Below are positions 52,788-62,091 of a stretch of 64,000 nt of DNA, piece by piece. Below the pieces are notes generated by a model, which worked only from the letters and a program-made list of their open reading frames with translations, was not told the origin of the DNA and did not search any database. Positions within the stretch are counted from its first letter, which is position 1; every line of letters begins with the position of its first letter. Origin of the DNA: Aliiroseovarius zhejiangensis. Its GTDB lineage: Bacteria > Pseudomonadota > Alphaproteobacteria > Rhodobacterales > Rhodobacteraceae. The position numbers and the translations under genes are program-made. The stretch is taken from assembly GCF_014656375.1 (NCBI RefSeq), contig NZ_BNCH01000010.1:1-64000 (forward strand), read 5' to 3'.

Positions 52788-54068
52788 ATGAAAGACTTTC
52801 CGGACCTGGGACAGATCGCGGTGATCGGGTTGGGCTATGTTGGCCTGCCACTGGCGGTCGAGTTCGGAAAGACGCGGCCGGTCATCGGGTTTGACATCGA
52901 CCCTCACCGCATCGGCGAGTTGCGCTCCGGCATGGATCGCACGGAGGAGGTCACCGCAGACGACCTTGCCAATGCCCGTCACCTGCGCTTTGCCAGCGAC
53001 CCGGGTGATCTGGTGGCGGCAAACATCTTTATCGTGACCGTCCCGACCCCAATCGACGCCCATAACCGCCCCGACCTGACGCCTTTGCGCCGCGCCAGCG
53101 AAACCGTGGGCCGCGCGTTGTCACAAGGTGATATCGTCATTTACGAAAGCACCGTCTATCCCGGCGCCACGGAAGAGGTCTGCGTGCCGATCCTGGAAGC
53201 GACCTCGGGTCTGACCTTCAACCGCGATTTTTTCGTGGGCTACAGCCCCGAGCGGATCAACCCCGGCGACCGCGACCACCGGCTGCCGACGATTGTGAAA
53301 GTGACCTCTGGCTCGACCCCCGAAGCCGCCGACCGGATCGACGCGCTTTATGCCGGGATCATCACGGCGGGCACCTACAAGGCCGAAAGCATCCGCGTGG
53401 CCGAAGCCGCCAAGGTGATCGAAAACACCCAGCGCGACCTGAACATCAGCCTGGTGAACGAGCTGGCGATCATCTTCAACCGGTTGGGCATTGATACGGG
53501 CGCGGTGCTGCAAGCAGCCGGGACCAAGTGGAATTTCCTGCCCTTCCAGCCGGGGCTGGTCGGCGGTCACTGTATCGGCGTGGACCCCTATTACCTGACC
53601 CACAAGGCCGAGGAAATCGGCTATCACCCACAGGTCATCCTGTCAGGCCGCCGGATCAATGACGGCATGGGCGCTTATGTCGCTGGGCAGATGATCAAGT
53701 CGATGATGCGCAAGGGAATCAACGTCGCGAAGTCGCGGGTGCTGATCCTGGGCCTGACCTTCAAGGAAAACTGCCCCGATCTGCGCAACACGCGCGTTGT
53801 GGATATTCTGGAGGAGCTGCGCGATTACGGCGTTCAGGTGGACGTTCACGACCCCTATGCCGACCCGGACACCGCCCGCGCGGAATACGGGATCGAGCTG
53901 ACCGGCACGCCCGAAGCGCATCGCTATGACGGTGTGATGCTGGCCGTGCCGCACCGCGCCTATCTGGTTCGCCCGGCGGGATGGATCAACCGCTATGCCA
54001 AGAACCTGTCGGTGATCTATGACATCAAATCCGCCCTGCCGCGGGAAATGGCGGATCTGCGGCTGTGA
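52788..54068 (+). CDS. Nucleotide sugar 6-dehydrogenase, TviB/WbpA-like
   Basis: This 426-residue UDP-sugar dehydrogenase (UDP-GlcNAc/GalNAc to the uronic acid) has the Rossmann start [52 protein letters not shown], and the substrate loop [14 protein letters not shown]. The catalytic cysteine is in [21 protein letters not shown] (about residues 256-276). The arrangement matches TviB of the Vi antigen. It opens the long coupled operon, and its stop shares a base with the next start (TGATG). Confidence 0.92.
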   Translation: MKDFPDLGQIAVIGLGYVGLPLAVEFGKTRPVIGFDIDPHRIGELRSGMDRTEEVTADDLANARHLRFASDPGDLVAANIFIVTVPTPIDAHNRPDLTPLRRASETVGRALSQGDIVIYESTVYPGATEEVCVPILEATSGLTFNRDFFVGYSPERINPGDRDHRLPTIVKVTSGSTPEAADRIDALYAGIITAGTYKAESIRVAEAAKVIENTQRDLNISLVNELAIIFNRLGIDTGAVLQAAGTKWNFLPFQPGLVGGHCIGVDPYYLTHKAEEIGYHPQVILSGRRINDGMGAYVAGQMIKSMMRKGINVAKSRVLILGLTFKENCPDLRNTRVVDILEELRDYGVQVDVHDPYADPDTARAEYGIELTGTPEAHRYDGVMLAVPHRAYLVRPAGWINRYAKNLSVIYDIKSALPREMADLRL

Positions 54069-55867
54069 TGATGCGAACTCTTGGCAAGCTCTGGTCGCTT
54101 CTGACCCCACGAGAACGCAGGCGCGGCACGCTGGTGCTGGGCCTAGCGCTGGTTATGGCGCTGTTCGAGGTGCTGGGCGTCGCCTCGGTCTTTCCGTTCT
54201 TTCTGGCACTGTCTGACCCCGATCTTGTGACCACAAACCCCTACTTGTCCGCCGCCTATCAATGGGGCGGGTTCGCCAATCACCAAGATTTCCTTCTGGC
54301 GCTGGCGCTTGTCACCTTCGCCCTTCTTGTTAGCGGTGCGCTGATCCGCAGCGCGGGGGAATACGCGATGACGCGGTTTGTGCAAATGCGCCGTCACAGC
54401 CTTGGCACGCGGCTGATCACCCGCTATCTGCGCCAGCCCTATGCGTTCTTTCTGGGACGACACACCGGCGAGATGGCAAAAAACATCCTGTCCGAGGTCG
54501 AACAGGTCACCATGTTCGCACTGGCCCCGGTGTTGCGGCTGACCACATCGCTTGTGACGCTTCTGGCGATGCTGGGTTTTCTGATCGTGATGGACCCGAT
54601 TATCGCCGTCACCGCCATCGCTGTTCTGGGCGCCGCGTACAGTGCGATCTTCCTGACCATCCGCCGCCTTGTCACCCGCAACAGCGCCCGCCGGGTTGCC
54701 GCCGACGAGGCCCGATACACCATCGCGCGCGAGGCGCTGGGCGGCATCAAGGACATCCGCATTTTGGCGAAAGAGGACGCCTATATCCGCCACTTCCGCG
54801 CGCCCTCGATCGAAGTGTCGCGGATGCAGGCCGCCAACCTCGTGCTGGGTCAGGTGCCGAAATATCTGGTCGAGGCAATCGGCTTCGGCGGCATGTTGCT
54901 TCTGTGCGTGGCGCTTCTGGCGACCCTTGGCCCCAACGCCAGCACCGCCGCGATCCTGCCGAAACTGGGTGTCTATGCCTTCGCGGGCTACCGGATGTTG
55001 CCATCTGTGCAGGGCATCTATCGCGCGATGGTCGAACTGCGTTTCGGCGCGGGTGCGGTGGATGTGCTGTTTGACGACATGCAGGGATTGCCGGACGGCG
55101 AAGCCGAAGCGGACGAAGTGCAGCCGATGCGCCTGACTTCAGCTTTGGAGGTCAGCAATGTCAGCTACTCCCATGACGGCACCGCCCGCAGCATATCCGA
55201 TCTGTCCCTGACCATCCCGGCGGGAGCATCGGTCGGCATCGTCGGCGGCACCGGGGCAGGCAAAACAACACTGATCGACTTGCTCTTGGGCCTACTAACG
55301 CCACAATCCGGGCGGATCGGGGTCGATGGCATGCCAATCACCCCTGCGAATGTGAAGGGTTGGCAGGCGTCCATCGGCTATGTGCCGCAGTCGATCTTTC
55401 TGGCCGATACCAGCATCGCCGAGAACATCGCCCTTGGCACGCCCCGCGACCAGATCGACATGGGCCGCATCGCGGAATGCGCCCGCATGGCGCAATTGGA
55501 TCACTTTGTCGAAACGCAGCTTCCCGATGGCTATGACACCACCATTGGCGAAAGCGGTGTGCGTCTGTCCGGCGGGCAGCGCCAACGCATCGGCATCGCC
55601 CGTGCCCTGTATCACGACCCCGATATTCTGGTGTTTGACGAGGCGACAAGCGCGCTGGACACCCGGACCGAACGCGACGTGATGAAGGCCATTGCCGCGC
55701 TTCAGGGTCAAAAAACCATCGTGATGATCGCCCACCGCATCTCGACCGTCGAAGCCTGTGATCAGATTATTGTGCTGGAACAGGGTCACATAGCGGCAAG
55801 CGGCACCTATGCGCAGTTGATCGCGCAACATGACGGGTTTCGCGCACTTGCAGGGGTGGCGGCATGA
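54068..55867 (+). CDS. ABC transporter with fused membrane and ATPase domains (flippase-like)
   Basis: This 599-residue half-transporter has six membrane helices in residues 1 to about 310 and a C-terminal ATPase with GGTGAGKTT (Walker A), QSIFLADTSIAENIALG (Q-loop region), LSGGQRQRIGIARAL (signature), ILVFDEATSALD (Walker B) and AHRIST. The layout resembles PglK/WlaB and MsbA flippases, which move lipid-linked oligosaccharides. In this operon it may flip a lipid-linked glycan. Start codons GTG 54065, ATG 54068 and ATG 54071 are consecutive. The stop overlaps the next ATG. Confidence 0.9.
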   Translation: MMRTLGKLWSLLTPRERRRGTLVLGLALVMALFEVLGVASVFPFFLALSDPDLVTTNPYLSAAYQWGGFANHQDFLLALALVTFALLVSGALIRSAGEYAMTRFVQMRRHSLGTRLITRYLRQPYAFFLGRHTGEMAKNILSEVEQVTMFALAPVLRLTTSLVTLLAMLGFLIVMDPIIAVTAIAVLGAAYSAIFLTIRRLVTRNSARRVAADEARYTIAREALGGIKDIRILAKEDAYIRHFRAPSIEVSRMQAANLVLGQVPKYLVEAIGFGGMLLLCVALLATLGPNASTAAILPKLGVYAFAGYRMLPSVQGIYRAMVELRFGAGAVDVLFDDMQGLPDGEAEADEVQPMRLTSALEVSNVSYSHDGTARSISDLSLTIPAGASVGIVGGTGAGKTTLIDLLLGLLTPQSGRIGVDGMPITPANVKGWQASIGYVPQSIFLADTSIAENIALGTPRDQIDMGRIAECARMAQLDHFVETQLPDGYDTTIGESGVRLSGGQRQRIGIARALYHDPDILVFDEATSALDTRTERDVMKAIAALQGQKTIVMIAHRISTVEACDQIIVLEQGHIAASGTYAQLIAQHDGFRALAGVAA

Positions 55868-57009
55868 AGCATATGCCCATCACACAGCCGGACACCGCAT
55901 CTGCGCCGAAACTGGCGTTCGTTCTGCCCGATCTGCGGGGGGGCGGGGCGGAACGGGTGATGCTGACCCTCGCGACCGAGCTTGCCCATTTCGGCTATGC
56001 CCCGCATCTGATCCTTGCCAACGCGCGTGGCGCGTTGATGGATGATGCAAGCCGCGCGGGGCTTCCGATCACCGACCTGAAGGCAAGGCGTTTTCGCGGC
56101 GTCGCCGCCCCCTTGCGGAAATGGCTGCACAAGCACCGGCCCTCGGCCCTGATGCCTGCCATGTGGCCCCTGACCAGCATCGCGGTCTGGGCTGCACGCG
56201 GGACCGGTGTGCCGGTCATCACCACCGATCACGCCACCCTGTCGGACCAATACGCGACCAAAGGCCCGCTGCACCGGCTGGCGCAGCGGACCAGCATCCG
56301 CGCGACATACCCCAGGGCGCGGGCCAATGTCTCGGTCTCGGCCGGGTCTGCGCGCGATCTGTAGCGGTTGGGGCGGCTACCCGCCCATCGGGTCAAGGTG
56401 ATCCACAATCCCGTTGCCATGCCCGACCCCAAGCCGGGCGCCGCCGTCTGGCCGGCGCAGGCGCAGCATCGCATCTTGGCTGTTGGCTCCCTGCGCTGGC
56501 AGAAAGATTTCCCGACCCTCCTGCGCGCCGTCCGCCTGCTTCTGGATCAGGGCTGCGACGCCGAACTTGTGATCCTTGGCGATGGCCCCGACCGCGCGGC
56601 GTTGGTGGCACTGGTTCAATCGCTGGGCTTGACCAGCCGGGTGACGATGCCGGGGTTCACGCCACATACCGGTGCCTATTACGCAAGCGCCGACCTGTTT
56701 GCGCTGAGTTCGCGCAGCGAAGGCTTTGCCAATGTGATTGTCGAGGCGTTGTCGCACGGCCTGCCCGTGGTCGCGACCGACTGTCCGCATGGCCCATCCG
56801 AGATTCTGGACACCAGCGACATCGGCAGTTTGGTTCCTGTCGGTGACGCCGCCGCGCTGGCTGCCGCGATCGGCGCCGCCTTGCACGCACGGCGCAACCC
56901 CGACGCTGCGCGCAAACGTGCTTCGGATTTCCGACCGGGCGTCGCGGCGGGCAAGTTCCTCTCACTCCTCCCGCAACCCCAGTTATCAAAGCCAAAGAGG
57001 CCCGCATGA
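55864..57009 (+). pseudogene. Glycosyltransferase (GT4-type) interrupted by an in-frame amber codon
   Basis: Two open segments in the same frame join across a single TAG at 56362-56364. The first (55864-56364) has the GT4 N-terminus KLAFVLPDLRGGGAERVMLTLA. The second (56365-57009) continues RLGRLPAHRVKVIHNPV and carries ILAVGSLRWQKDFPTLLRA, LVILGDGPDRAALVAL and FALSSRSEGFANVIVEAL, the nucleotide-sugar site. Together they give a normal-length enzyme of about 380 residues. The ATGA overlaps with both neighbours are intact. GAG or CAG to TAG is the simplest event. It could be a real null allele, phase-variable loss, suppressor readthrough or a sequencing error. Confidence 0.85.
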
Positions 57010-58247
57010 GCGCCACCCGTTCGATCTTTGTCACCAATAACGGTCTGTCTGACCATATCGGCACCGCGCAGGTTCTGCCCTATCTGGAAGGCCTCGCGGC
57101 GCGCGGGCATCAGATCGCCTGTCTGTCGGTGGAACACCCCGCGCGGCAGGACGTCTTTGCCACCAAAGTCGCGCCACGGCTGGAACGCGCGGGGATCGAG
57201 CACAGCCCGATCCTGCGCCGCACCCTGCCGCTGGCAGGCAAGCTGGAACGCTTCGCCATGCCGGGGCTGATGCAAAGCCGCTTGGAACGGCTGGTCGAGA
57301 CCTTTCAGCCCGATCTGATCCATTGCCGCAGCTATATGCCATTGGGCGCGGTGCTGCCTGTCAGCTTGCGGCACGATCTGCCCTTCGTGTTCGACATGCG
57401 CGGCTTCTGGGTGGATGAACGCTGCGAGGCGGGTCTCTGGCAAGGTCCAATGGGCCGCAGCATCGCCCGCCACTTCCGCAAGTTAGAGGCCCGCGCGATC
57501 AGCGGGGCCAGCGCGATTGTCGCCCTGACCCAAGACGCGAAATCGGTTGTCGCGACGCGCCGCCCGTCCGCCGGATCGGTGACAAGCGTCATTCCCTGCA
57601 GCGTCGATCAGACCCGGTTCCGGCCCGACCGCGCGCTGCGGGCCAGAACGCGGCTGGCGCTGGGATATTCAGCGAAGGACGTGGTGCTGGTGCATCTTGG
57701 GTCAGCCGGGCCGCTTTACCAGATGGGCACCACCTATCGCCTGCTGGCCGCGCTTCAGGCGCAGGACATGCAGGCGCGGCTGCTGCTGGTTGGCGATCAT
57801 TCCGTCGATCAGCATGTGCAGGCAGCCCGCAGTTATGGCGTCACGCTGGACCCGGCGCACCTGACCTGCAAGCGCGTGCCGCATGATGACGTGCCCGCCC
57901 TTCTGAACGCGGCTGATATCGGCCTGTCGTTCCGCATTGCCAGCAAATCCAGCCTTGGCGTGTCCGCCACCAAGACGGGCGAATATCTGTCCTGCGGTCT
58001 ACCGGTGATCAGCAACACAGGGATCGGAGATATCAACGACATCCTGCCCAACCGCCGCTTCGGTCTGGTGCTGGCTCATCACGACACGCCCGCCATTGAA
58101 CACGCCGCGCGCACCATCGCATCTGCACCCTTTGCGCCCCGCGCCGTGATCCGTGCGCATGCCGCTGGCCGTTTCTCGCTGGATCGGGCCTGTGACCAGT
58201 ATGATGCGCTTTACCGCATGTTTCACGCCGAAAGACAGGCCGCATGA
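57006..58247 (+). CDS. Glycosyltransferase, GT-B fold
   Basis: This 413-residue cytosolic glycosyltransferase has two Rossmann-like halves. SIFVTNNGLSDHIGTAQVLPY at the N-terminus and LPFVFDMRGFWVDERCEAG are characteristic of polysaccharide-locus transferases. The C-terminal half has VLVHLGSAGPLYQMGTTYRLL, LLLVGDHSVDQH, and SSLGVSATKTGEYLSCGLPVI, where GEYL..G.P forms the donor site. It starts inside the stop of the interrupted transferase gene (ATGA) and overlaps the HAD gene by four bases. Donor and acceptor are unknown. Confidence 0.87.
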   Translation: MSATRSIFVTNNGLSDHIGTAQVLPYLEGLAARGHQIACLSVEHPARQDVFATKVAPRLERAGIEHSPILRRTLPLAGKLERFAMPGLMQSRLERLVETFQPDLIHCRSYMPLGAVLPVSLRHDLPFVFDMRGFWVDERCEAGLWQGPMGRSIARHFRKLEARAISGASAIVALTQDAKSVVATRRPSAGSVTSVIPCSVDQTRFRPDRALRARTRLALGYSAKDVVLVHLGSAGPLYQMGTTYRLLAALQAQDMQARLLLVGDHSVDQHVQAARSYGVTLDPAHLTCKRVPHDDVPALLNAADIGLSFRIASKSSLGVSATKTGEYLSCGLPVISNTGIGDINDILPNRRFGLVLAHHDTPAIEHAARTIASAPFAPRAVIRAHAAGRFSLDRACDQYDALYRMFHAERQAA

Positions 58248-58909
58248 CCGCCACCCCGCGCATTCTGGCCGTCGATGTGTGCGGTACGCTTTATGACACG
58301 AACACCACTGCAGGGCTGGTGATGTTTCACCACGCCCGGCGCGGCCACCGCTGGCGCCACGCGGCTTTGACAGCAATCTCGCGGCGCGGGGTGTTGCGGG
58401 CCGGGTTGGTTGCGGTCGCGAAGCTCACGCGGTTCGACGTGCATCGGGCGCTTGTTCTGATCAGCCTGCGCAACGAGACCCTGACGTCGCTGCAGGCGTC
58501 GGCCAAGGGCTATGTCACCGATCATCTGCCTGCGACGGCCATTGCCGCCGCTCACACCCGCATGGCCCGGATGCGCGCCGCCGGGTGGCAGCCTGTGCTG
58601 GTGTCCAACGCCCTGTCCCCGGTGATTGGCGAAATCGCCCGCCAGCTCGACCTGCCCTTCATCGCCTCGGACCCCGCCCAGCGCGCGGGGCGATTGACAG
58701 GGCGTCTGTCGCGCGATCTGACCGGGCAGAAACGCAAGGCGGTCGAGGCATATCTGAACCGCCCGCTGGACGCGGTCGCGTTCGCGGTGATCACCGACAA
58801 CCGGTCAGACCGTGATCTGGTGGCTGCCGCCAACCCGGCGATTCTGGTTGCTGCGCGAACCCCCCGCAAATGGATGAGGACCTGGGATGCCGAGATTCTG
58901 TGTCACTGA
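58244..58909 (+). CDS. HAD-superfamily protein with altered catalytic motif
   Basis: This 221-residue HAD-fold protein has motif I LAVDVCGTLYDTN with nucleophile Asp11, but the usual second aspartate (DxD) is Cys13. Motif II is LVSNALSPV, a lysine occurs in TGQKRKAVEAYL, and motif IV is VITDNRSDRDLVAAA. The N-terminal cap contains a basic helix (HHARRGHRWRHAALTA). It is followed with a 23-base overlap by a UbiA-like gene. HAD plus UbiA pairs and fusions occur in polysaccharide loci and resemble a phosphoribosyl-lipid synthase with its phosphatase. The altered motif leaves the activity open. Confidence 0.82.
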   Translation: MTATPRILAVDVCGTLYDTNTTAGLVMFHHARRGHRWRHAALTAISRRGVLRAGLVAVAKLTRFDVHRALVLISLRNETLTSLQASAKGYVTDHLPATAIAAAHTRMARMRAAGWQPVLVSNALSPVIGEIARQLDLPFIASDPAQRAGRLTGRLSRDLTGQKRKAVEAYLNRPLDAVAFAVITDNRSDRDLVAAANPAILVAARTPRKWMRTWDAEILCH

Positions 58910-59705
58910 CCCCCGCCACCTGATCCTGCTTGTGCCGTTCGGCTATGCGTTCACCTCGCGCTATCACTGGCCGCGCGATTTCGTGGTCAACGCCCTGACC
59001 GCATGGGTGCCGGGCGTGATCCTTGTCGCGCTTTTGGGTGATCTGGGCGCGGGTCCGGCTGTGTTGACCTATCTTCTGGGCTACGCGGTCTTTATCAGCC
59101 TTTACGAGCTGGGCTATCTGGCCAATGACACGATCGGATTGCGCCATGATCCAACCCCACGCCGCAGGGTCGATGTGGTCATGTCGCCCACCACGATCCT
59201 TGTCTTCGGCACGGTTCGGCTGGGCGTTGCATTGGTCGCAATCCTTGCGTTGGGTGTCGGCGGTGCGGCGATCTACTGGGCCACCCTCGCGGCATTGGGG
59301 GTCACGCTGATCGCCCACAACACCCTGCGCGCGACCGAAATGAAGTTCTTCACGTTTCTGCAACTCTCGCTCTTCCGGTTCGCGCTTCCGGTGCTGCCCG
59401 TTCTGGTCGTCGCCGGGGATGTGGTCGGTATGCTGATCTGCTTTGCCACCGGGCTTTTGCTGTTCACGCTGCCCCGGTTCCTGACCTATCTGGACGCCAA
59501 AGGGCGGTTGTCCCTGCCCGAGCGCAAGGCCCGCGCCTATCACCTGAAGACCCATCTTGCCGTCTTGCCGCTTGTCACGCTGTTGTCGATCGCCACGCAC
59601 GAGGTTGCCCCGATCGCTTGCCTTCTATGGGGCGTGTTCGTCCAGCTTGTCTATGTCGCCCGCGCCCGTGTGCCAGCACATCCAGGGGGGGCCACATCCT
59701 TGTGA
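58887..59705 (+). CDS. UbiA-like polytopic membrane protein
   Basis: This 272-residue protein has about eight hydrophobic helices. The region YELGYLANDTIGLRHDPTPRRRVD looks like the first Asp-rich motif of UbiA prenyltransferases (NDxxDxxxD), but the middle aspartate is glycine. A second polar loop is FLTYLDAKGRLSLPERKARAYHLKTHL. It may transfer a phospho-sugar to polyprenyl phosphate or handle a lipid carrier with the preceding HAD protein. A GAGGA site precedes ATG 58887 inside the HAD gene. The stop overlaps the EpsG-like GTG. Confidence 0.75.
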   Translation: MPRFCVTDPRHLILLVPFGYAFTSRYHWPRDFVVNALTAWVPGVILVALLGDLGAGPAVLTYLLGYAVFISLYELGYLANDTIGLRHDPTPRRRVDVVMSPTTILVFGTVRLGVALVAILALGVGGAAIYWATLAALGVTLIAHNTLRATEMKFFTFLQLSLFRFALPVLPVLVVAGDVVGMLICFATGLLLFTLPRFLTYLDAKGRLSLPERKARAYHLKTHLAVLPLVTLLSIATHEVAPIACLLWGVFVQLVYVARARVPAHPGGATSL

Positions 59706-60784
59706 TCTATGTCGCTCTGTTCCTGGCGCTGATCCTGCTGCGCCTGGTGCTGGCCCGGCAGCCTCGCCTGCGCGATCAGACCTATCCGATCGTGCTGGCC
59801 GCCCTGTTCCTGTTCGTCGCCTTCCGGCTGGAGGTCGGCTGCGACTGGAACGGCTACTACCGCCACTTCCTGATGCAGCTCGACCTGGACCTTGTTGATG
59901 CTCTGGCCCAGCGCGAGCCGCTCTGGTGGGCATTGGTCCAGGGGGTGGGCGCTGCGGGGCTGGGCTATCCATGGCTGAATGTGGCAGCGGCGGTGATCTT
60001 TTTTGCAGGCGTGCACATGCTTGCGCGCCAACAGGTGGACAGGCTGGGGTTTCTGATCCTGCTCTATCCGGTGTTGATCCTGAACATGCCGATGTCGGGG
60101 ATCCGGCAGGCCGCTGCCATCGGTATAATGTGCATGGGGTTTGCACTGTTCCGCAACGGACAGACGATACGCTTTGCCCTGGCCACGCTGGTCGCCACGG
60201 GCTTTCACAGCAGCGCAGGCGTGTTCCTGTTGCTGGCGCCACTTGCCGGGCAGGGCAGGATCCGGGCGCGCCTGTTCGCGGCGCTGCTGCTGGCCGTGCC
60301 GGGCGCATTTCTGCTGGCCACGGGCGACAGCGCCCAACTTGCGCTTTCACGCTATGTCGATACCGGGGTGGATGCCCATGGCGCACTGTATCGCGCCGCG
60401 CTTCTGGCGCTCAGCGGCGGGCTGTTTCTGATCGCCTTGCGCCCCGCCTGGCGCGTGCGATTTCCCGGAGATTACCGGATGATGGTGCTGGCGTCCCTGA
60501 TGATGCTGACCACCCTGCCGCTGATCGCGCTATCCAGTGTGATTGCCGACCGGATCGGCTATTTCCTGGTGCCGCTTCAGGCAATGATGCTGGCCCGCAT
60601 CCCGTTCCTGAACCTTGGCGCAACCGGTACGATCCTGACCGTCGCGCCCTATGTCGTGCTGCTGGTGATGCTGGTGGTCTGGACAGTTTATTCGGCCCAT
60701 TTCCACTACTGCTATCTGCCCTATGACACGTGGCTTTTCGGCCTTCCCGATATCTATCAACTGCCGACCCGAGGTGGCGCATGA
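59702..60784 (+). CDS. EpsG/Wzy-like polysaccharide polymerase
   Basis: This 360-residue protein with ten or more transmembrane helices is of the EpsG family. FLFVAFRLEVGCDWNGYYRHF near the N-terminus, the REPLWWALVQGVGAAG segment and NMPMSGIRQAAAIGIMCMGFALFRNG are the conserved region. It likely polymerises repeat units at the periplasmic face of the inner membrane. I chose GTG 59702, which overlaps the UbiA-like stop (GTGA) and follows an AGGGGGG site, over an upstream ATG. The stop overlaps the next start. Confidence 0.88.
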   Translation: MIYVALFLALILLRLVLARQPRLRDQTYPIVLAALFLFVAFRLEVGCDWNGYYRHFLMQLDLDLVDALAQREPLWWALVQGVGAAGLGYPWLNVAAAVIFFAGVHMLARQQVDRLGFLILLYPVLILNMPMSGIRQAAAIGIMCMGFALFRNGQTIRFALATLVATGFHSSAGVFLLLAPLAGQGRIRARLFAALLLAVPGAFLLATGDSAQLALSRYVDTGVDAHGALYRAALLALSGGLFLIALRPAWRVRFPGDYRMMVLASLMMLTTLPLIALSSVIADRIGYFLVPLQAMMLARIPFLNLGATGTILTVAPYVVLLVMLVVWTVYSAHFHYCYLPYDTWLFGLPDIYQLPTRGGA

Positions 60785-61923
60785 AAGTTCTGTTGACCGT
60801 CAACGCCGCGTGGAACGCCCTGAATTTCCGCCGCCCGGTGATCGAGGCCTTGCTGCATCTAGGCCATCACGTCACCATCCTCGCCCCGCTGGATGACGCT
60901 GCACCAGCATTGCGCCGCATGGGGTGTCAGGTGATCGACCTGCAGATGGACATACAAGGACTGTCCCCCCGGCAGGATGCCAAACTGATCCGTCGGTTCG
61001 GTCATCACTTTGCGGCGCTCGGACCGGACATCATCCTGAGCTATACGGTCAAGAACAACATTTTCGGTGCCGTCGCGGCGAAACGTCTGGGGATCCCCTT
61101 TCTGCCGAATGTTTCGGGTCTCGGAACGGGTTTTTTGTCGGGTGGCGCGCTCAGGATGGTGGTCGAGACCCTGTATCGCCACGCATTCCGCGGATTGCCT
61201 ATCCTGTTTTTCCAGAACCCGGACGACCGCGACCTGTTCGTCAATCGGCGGCTGATCGCTCCGGGGCAGGCCCGCCTGTTGCCCGGTTCGGGTGTCGATC
61301 CGGACCATTTTCGCCCCTGCCCTCTGCCGGCCCGCGACGAAACAGTGTTCCTGATGATCTCGCGCCTTCTGCGCGATAAGGGAGTGCTGGAATATGTCGA
61401 GGCTGCCCGCCGGATCAGAACCACCCGTCCGGACCTGCGCTTTCAGATCCTTGGCCCAGTCGATGCGGCAAACCGCTCGGTCCTGGGGGCCGAGGCGTTG
61501 CGGGAATGGATGGCCGATGGGGTGATCGAACATCTGGGCAAACATGACGATGTGCGCCCCTTCATCGCAGAGGCGGATTGCGTCGTGTTGCCATCCTATC
61601 GCGAAGGCGCCCCGCGCACGTTGCTTGAGGCGGCCAGCATGGCCCGACCACTGATCGCAACGGACGTGCCCGGCTGCCGCCATGTGGTGGAGGACGGGAT
61701 CACGGGCCTGCTTTGCGCCCCGCGCGATGCGGGCAGTCTGCACGCCTCTTTCGAAGAGTTCGCGAACATGCCACCCGGCACCCGCGCGCAAATGGGTCGG
61801 GCCGGACGGGACAAGATGCTGCGCGACTATGACCAGAAAATCGTGGTCGACCGCTACCTTGCCGCAATGGCCGAGCTTGTGCCGCACAAGATGGCAGCAC
61901 GGGACACGCGCCTGCGCGCCTAG
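60781..61923 (+). CDS. Glycosyltransferase family 4-like protein
   Basis: This 380-residue GT-B enzyme has an N-terminal acceptor domain (VLLTVNAAWNALNFRRPVIEAL, ILSYTVKNNIFGAVAAKRLGI, LPNVSGLGTGFLSGG) and a C-terminal donor domain with LMISRLLRDKGVLEYVEAAR, FQILGPVDAANRS and VLPSYREGAPRTLLEAASM, the EGxPRxxxEA retaining signature. It resembles PglA/WbpX-like transferases that add a hexosamine to undecaprenyl-linked sugars. It is the last gene of the coupled operon (ATGA overlap with EpsG). Confidence 0.9.
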   Translation: MKVLLTVNAAWNALNFRRPVIEALLHLGHHVTILAPLDDAAPALRRMGCQVIDLQMDIQGLSPRQDAKLIRRFGHHFAALGPDIILSYTVKNNIFGAVAAKRLGIPFLPNVSGLGTGFLSGGALRMVVETLYRHAFRGLPILFFQNPDDRDLFVNRRLIAPGQARLLPGSGVDPDHFRPCPLPARDETVFLMISRLLRDKGVLEYVEAARRIRTTRPDLRFQILGPVDAANRSVLGAEALREWMADGVIEHLGKHDDVRPFIAEADCVVLPSYREGAPRTLLEAASMARPLIATDVPGCRHVVEDGITGLLCAPRDAGSLHASFEEFANMPPGTRAQMGRAGRDKMLRDYDQKIVVDRYLAAMAELVPHKMAARDTRLRA

Positions 61924-62091
61924 CGCGGCGATCACGCCGCAATTCGGCAACACACCCGCGCCGATCAGGCATCCCAACAAACAACCTATGGTATTTATCT
62001 TTCTTCACTTTGCAATTTTGATATGAGTTAACCAACACCCCGTCCCACCCGCCAAAGCGCGATGAACCGGGGCGGACGGATGGAGGACCCT

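Noticed and set aside
56368-57009. Treating the second half of the interrupted glycosyltransferase as an independent gene starting at TTG
   Set aside because: It lacks the acceptor domain and is in the same frame as the first half, so a broken single gene is simpler.
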